43,451 bases of DNA from an uncultured Lachnospiraceae bacterium (GTDB taxonomy: Bacteria; Bacillota; Clostridia; Lachnospirales; Lachnospiraceae): contig CADBIU010000043.1 of NCBI GenBank assembly GCA_902794825.1, forward strand, positions 1 to 43,451, given 5' to 3'. Shown in pieces: positions 40,348-43,451 of the stretch. Numbering within the stretch: the stretch's first letter is position 1; every line of letters starts with the position of its first letter. A program made the translations under genes and the position numbers. The notes below the pieces were generated by a model, which was not told where the DNA came from, did not search any database, and worked only from the letters and a program-made list of their open reading frames with translations.

Positions 40348-41391
40348 ATGAGTGTAGTAAGGGAATATTTTGGCAGACTCGCGGACGGGAAGGAAGTTTT
40401 CCTCTATACGATCCGCACTGGCCGTTTGAGCGCGGCTGTGACGGATCTCGGCGCTGTACTGGTAAGTCTTGAGACGCCTGACAGAAACGGTGAGATGAAA
40501 GACATCGTTCTCGGATACGATGATGTAGAACATTATCTGGAGAACCCCTGCTGCTTCGGCGCGCCCGTGGGTCCTAACGCCAACAGGATCGGCGGCGCCT
40601 CTTTTGTGATCGACGGCGAAGAGTTCCATCTGCCTGTAAATGAGAAGGATAATAACCTTCACTCTGATAAGATGTTCTATAAGAGACTTTTTAACGCCGA
40701 GGCGGGTGATAACAGCGTGACCTTTACGCTCGATCTGCCCGACGGTGACGCGGGCTTCCCCGGAAACAGGAGCTTCACGGTAAAGTATACACTTACAGAA
40801 GAGGAACTCAGAATTGACTATAAAGCGGTCTCCGACAAAAAGACAGTCATCAACCTGACTAATCACTCCTATTTCAACCTTTCCGGAGAAGACAACGGCA
40901 GTATCGGCGATCAGGTCCTTAAGATGAACAGCAGCTTCACCACAAAGGTGAGATCCGATCTGATCCCTACGGGAGAGATTGTATCCGTAGAGGGAACCCC
41001 TTTTGATTTTAGGGAAGGCAAGCCAATCGGACAGGATATCGATTCCGACGATGAGCAGATGATATTCGGCGGCGGTTATGACCACAACTTCGTGATCGAC
41101 GGATACAAAGGTGATAGCAGTCTCCTGACGGCGGCGGAAGTATATGATCCCGCCACCGGCCGCGTTATGGAAGTCCTGACGACAGTGCCCGGCATCCAGT
41201 TCTATACGGCCAATGGTATGGTGGCAGAGGGAGGCAAGAAGGGTCGCACCTATGGCCCCAGATCGGCCTATGCGCTCGAGACGCAGTTCTTCCCCGACAA
41301 CGTGCATCACGACAATTTCCCGAAGGCGATCTTCGGACCCGGCAGGGAGTATGTCCAGACAACCGTCTACCGCTTCCCCGCATGCAGGTAA
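40348..41391 (+). CDS. galM: Aldose 1-epimerase (galactose mutarotase)
   Basis: The enzyme interconverts alpha and beta anomers of galactose, glucose and related aldoses. The 347-residue product shows the beta-sandwich family pattern with GPNANRI, the catalytic-histidine region NLTNHSYFNLSG and the terminal catalytic glutamate in YALETQFFPDNVHHDNFP. ATG 40348 follows AAGGAGG by 7 nt; a TTG two codons earlier is less well placed. It lies 29 nt after recR and may be read from the same transcript, but has no functional link to recombination. Confidence 0.94.
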   Translation: MSVVREYFGRLADGKEVFLYTIRTGRLSAAVTDLGAVLVSLETPDRNGEMKDIVLGYDDVEHYLENPCCFGAPVGPNANRIGGASFVIDGEEFHLPVNEKDNNLHSDKMFYKRLFNAEAGDNSVTFTLDLPDGDAGFPGNRSFTVKYTLTEEELRIDYKAVSDKKTVINLTNHSYFNLSGEDNGSIGDQVLKMNSSFTTKVRSDLIPTGEIVSVEGTPFDFREGKPIGQDIDSDDEQMIFGGGYDHNFVIDGYKGDSSLLTAAEVYDPATGRVMEVLTTVPGIQFYTANGMVAEGGKKGRTYGPRSAYALETQFFPDNVHHDNFPKAIFGPGREYVQTTVYRFPACR

Positions 41392-41402
41392 TTGAGGGAT
41401 AA

Positions 41403-42758
41403 ATGGCTAAAGTTGAACAGTTTCCGGATCAGTCCGGAGAGAACGGAATAACAGAAAACATTAAAGATCAGAAGACCCGCGAAATTATCGGCGCGGGCAG
41501 AAGGCAGGGAAATTCCGCCATGCCCGACGACAGCCTCCTGATGGGAAGCAGCACCGGGCAGAATCCTGCCCGGGAACCGGCGGGAGAAAAGACGGCAGAT
41601 CAGGGCAAAAATCCGACCTATAAAGAGCAGATCAAAAAGCACAGGGACCGGATCCGGATCTACCGTATTTTCGGTGCCCTGATCGCTGTGATCGCGGTCT
41701 TGCTCACGGTGCTGTTTTTCACGACCAGGCACTTTAACCGAGCCGAAATCGTAAAGGTCAGAGACTTCCCCGCGGAAGAAGGAGCGGTCTGTGTAAATTT
41801 TGACGGCCGCGTGCTGCAGTATGGACCCAACGGCGCTACGTGCGCGGATGCGAACGGGCGCGTCAGGTGGAGCATTACATATGAGATGGACCAGCCGATC
41901 GTGAGCATGAGCGGCGGAGTGGCAGCGATCGCTGACTACGGCGGGACTACTATTTACGTGATGAGCGTCAAGAAGCAGCTCTACACAGTAAATACCAGCA
42001 TACCTGTCCACAAGGTCGGCGTATCGGAGAGCGGCGGAGTGGCCGCGATCCTCAACGACAGCACCAAAAGCTGGATCAGGCTCTATTCAAAAGAGGGCAA
42101 GGAGATCGCGTATTTCATCCGCTCAATGGAGGAAAACGGCTTCCCCATGGATGTGGCAGTGTCGCCGGACGGCGAGAAGGTATGCATTTCAAGCCTTCTG
42201 ATGAAAGACGACTCGGTCGTCTCCAATCTGAGCTTCTACAATTTCGGGAAAGCGGGCAAAAAATATGACCAGAATCTGGTCGGATACTTTGAATATACAA
42301 ACGAAGTGTTTCCCTATGTTAAGTTTTTGGGCAATAAATCGTGCGCAGCCGCATCGGACTCCCGCCTGGTGGTTTTTGACACAAGTGCGGTTGAGCCGCA
42401 GAACAGCTTCAACAACATGCTGACAGAGAATCTCCAGGGAATCTTTGAGAGCGAGAACCGCATCGGCCTTTTATTCACTGACCTGACCAGAGAGAACCTG
42501 TATCGCCTCGATCTTTTCGGCCGGGATGGCAAAAAAGAGGGAAGCGTAGGCTTTACCCTGGTATACAACGATATTCAGATCAAGGGAAACAAGGTATATA
42601 TCAACAACGAGCGGTCCATGCAGATCTATACGGTAAATGGAAGAGAAATCTTTAACGGCGGGTTCGACAGGGCGGTGAAAGTCCTGATCCCCTCCAAAGT
42701 ATTGAGCGGTCTGGGGGCAGTCTCGGAAAATGAGATCGATAAGATCAAACTTCGGTAA
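41403..42758 (+). CDS. Single-pass membrane protein with beta-propeller-like outer domain, DUF5711-type
   Basis: The 451 residues comprise a hydrophilic cytoplasmic N-terminus (about 1-85, low complexity and basic), one membrane helix (FGALIAVIAVLLTVLFFTT, about 90-108), and a large external domain with repeating beta-strand units such as SMSGGVAAIADYGGTTIYVM and VSESGGVAAILNDSTKSWIRLY, which look like blades of a WD40-like propeller. From memory it matches the DUF5711 group seen in Lachnospiraceae. Function is unknown. It starts 11 nt after galM and is followed 19 nt later by the CvpA-like gene, an arrangement that suggests co-expression. Confidence 0.8.
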   Translation: MAKVEQFPDQSGENGITENIKDQKTREIIGAGRRQGNSAMPDDSLLMGSSTGQNPAREPAGEKTADQGKNPTYKEQIKKHRDRIRIYRIFGALIAVIAVLLTVLFFTTRHFNRAEIVKVRDFPAEEGAVCVNFDGRVLQYGPNGATCADANGRVRWSITYEMDQPIVSMSGGVAAIADYGGTTIYVMSVKKQLYTVNTSIPVHKVGVSESGGVAAILNDSTKSWIRLYSKEGKEIAYFIRSMEENGFPMDVAVSPDGEKVCISSLLMKDDSVVSNLSFYNFGKAGKKYDQNLVGYFEYTNEVFPYVKFLGNKSCAAASDSRLVVFDTSAVEPQNSFNNMLTENLQGIFESENRIGLLFTDLTRENLYRLDLFGRDGKKEGSVGFTLVYNDIQIKGNKVYINNERSMQIYTVNGREIFNGGFDRAVKVLIPSKVLSGLGAVSENEIDKIKLR

Positions 42759-42777
42759 AGGATAAAGGAGCAGGTCA

Positions 42778-43167
42778 ATGAGCATGACTTTCTGGATTCT
42801 TATTATAGTGGGCGTACTGGTGTGGGGATATTGTATTAAGAAGGGATCAGAGAACGGTCTGGTCCAGTCGCTCAATACAGTCCTGACTCTTGTCTGCGCC
42901 GCGGCATGCTATAACCTGGCAGCAGGCCTCGCCGCCAACTACTCGACGGGAGACATCTCCTCAGCGTTGACAGGCGTACTGCTCATGGTAGTGGTGGTGT
43001 GCGCCTTCGGTCTTTTTCACTTGCTCTTCTCCTCACTCCACATATTCTCCAGGCTCCCGGTGATCAGAATCGTAGACAACATCTTGGGCGTCTTCGGCGG
43101 CTTTATCGAAGGAGCCGTGATCCTGTACCTGGCGGATTCTATTCTCAGATACTTCGTGATGGTGTGA
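42778..43167 (+). CDS. CvpA-like small membrane protein
   Basis: A 129-residue protein with four hydrophobic segments, including FWILIIVGVLVWGYCIKKGSENGLVQSL and a glycine-rich last helix region (DNILGVFGGFIEGAVILYLADSILRYF), in the pattern of the colicin V production protein family. The ribosome binding site AAAGGAG lies about 7 nt before the ATG. It is at the end of the galM-DUF5711-cvpA run and is followed by a hairpin. Function of the family is poorly known (membrane or envelope integrity). Confidence 0.78.
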   Translation: MSMTFWILIIVGVLVWGYCIKKGSENGLVQSLNTVLTLVCAAACYNLAAGLAANYSTGDISSALTGVLLMVVVVCAFGLFHLLFSSLHIFSRLPVIRIVDNILGVFGGFIEGAVILYLADSILRYFVMV

Positions 43168-43216
43168 GATTGGGGGTCTGCGTGGCAGAGAAGAAAATAA
43201 ACATACTGAATCACAT

Positions 43217-43277
43217 AAAAAGAGCGCAGCACTCTTCCAATGATCAATCACCGGCAGGGTCAGCGTTCTTTTTGTTT
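43217..43277 (+). terminator. Probable terminator of the CvpA-like gene
   Basis: AAAAAGAGCGC (43217-43227) pairs with GCGTTCTTTTT (43263-43273) over 11 bp with one G-U pair and a long, 35-nt loop, followed by GTTTTG. Confidence 0.6.
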
Positions 43278-43308
43278 TGTCGACGAAAAATCAGTATGAT
43301 TTGCGTCT

Positions 43309-43391
43309 AAAAAAGTCTCAAAAAACATCTTAAAAATCTTCTCAAAAAATCCAAAATAGTGCTTGCAAATACATATCAGTAGTGTTACTAT
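43309..43391 (+). promoter_or_regulatory. Strong promoter with phased upstream A-tracts, firing out of the window
   Basis: TTGCAA (43363-43368), a 17-nt spacer and TACTAT (43386-43391) with an extended TG (43383-43384). Upstream, runs of four to six A begin at 43309, 43320, 43332, 43344 and 43353, about one helical turn apart, as in UP-element/curved DNA of strong rRNA or tRNA promoters. No start codon or structural RNA is yet visible after it. Confidence 0.7.
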
Positions 43392-43451
43392 TAAATACGC
43401 CGCTGATGAAAGCGAAACAAAATTAACACAATCGTAAAGTTGAGTTAAAAA

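Overview
The window looks like a chromosomal segment of a Clostridia-type Bacillota, most likely a Lachnospiraceae-like gut or rumen anaerobe. The reasons are strong AAGGAGG ribosome binding sites, a tRNA gene without an encoded CCA, separate-subunit transketolase, FadR-type GntR regulators, a dnaX-ybaB-recR operon and a DUF5711-type protein followed by a CvpA-like protein. This placement is an inference; no rRNA lies inside the window. No phage, transposase, CRISPR array or plasmid gene was seen.

Layout. 0-2.3 kb: RNA ligase RtcB and a ketopantoate-reductase-like enzyme. 2.4-7.7 kb: a pentose-phosphate/glycolysis cluster (transketolase C-terminal subunit, a glycerate-dehydrogenase-like enzyme, two GntR genes, pfkA, rpiB, rpe) that is visibly damaged. 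One GntR gene carries a 44-bp tandem duplication plus a 1-nt shift, the transketolase subunit is truncated, and a second GntR gene is fused abruptly to a pfkA lacking its first third. rpiB and rpe are intact. 7.8-12.1 kb: a PHP-type histidinol phosphatase, a C69 dipeptidase and two EamA/DMT transporters. 12.2-18.1 kb: a 152-residue unknown protein and a giant DUF4132-like protein of about 1,770 residues, interrupted by one apparent 1-nt shift. 18.1-20.2 kb: a family 2 glycosyltransferase and an unknown protein. 20.2-24.7 kb: NadE and a CydDC-like heterodimeric ABC exporter whose first subunit ends in a collagen-like Gly-X-Y tail.

25.2-31.3 kb (minus strand): a KtrAB/TrkAH-type potassium uptake system with a KdpDE-like two-component pair, a 24-residue membrane peptide and a sodium:neurotransmitter-type symporter. 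A TTTATA-N5-TTTATA direct repeat upstream of trkH resembles the KdpE operator, so the two-component system may control its own operon. 31.3-36.1 kb (minus strand): a lipoprotein, a two-domain PPK2-type polyphosphate phosphotransferase and a split ABCG-like exporter. 36.2-43.2 kb (plus strand): tRNA-Ser(CGA), an unusual phosphofructokinase, dnaX-ybaB-recR, aldose 1-epimerase, a DUF5711-like protein and a CvpA-like protein. The window ends in phased A-tracts and a good sigma-A-type promoter that fires out of the right edge.

The most unusual structures are two unrelated intergenic tandem-repeat arrays (three 70-bp units and six units of about 63 bp). Each sits between the facing terminators of a convergent gene pair, and each unit carries its own short inverted repeat. 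Other points of interest are the collagen-like ABC tail, the hairpin holding the symporter start site, the small membrane ORF, and the rearranged GntR/pfkA/transketolase region. The two isolated 1-nt frame breaks in otherwise well conserved genes may be sequencing errors, and the GntR-pfkA junction could be a misassembly.
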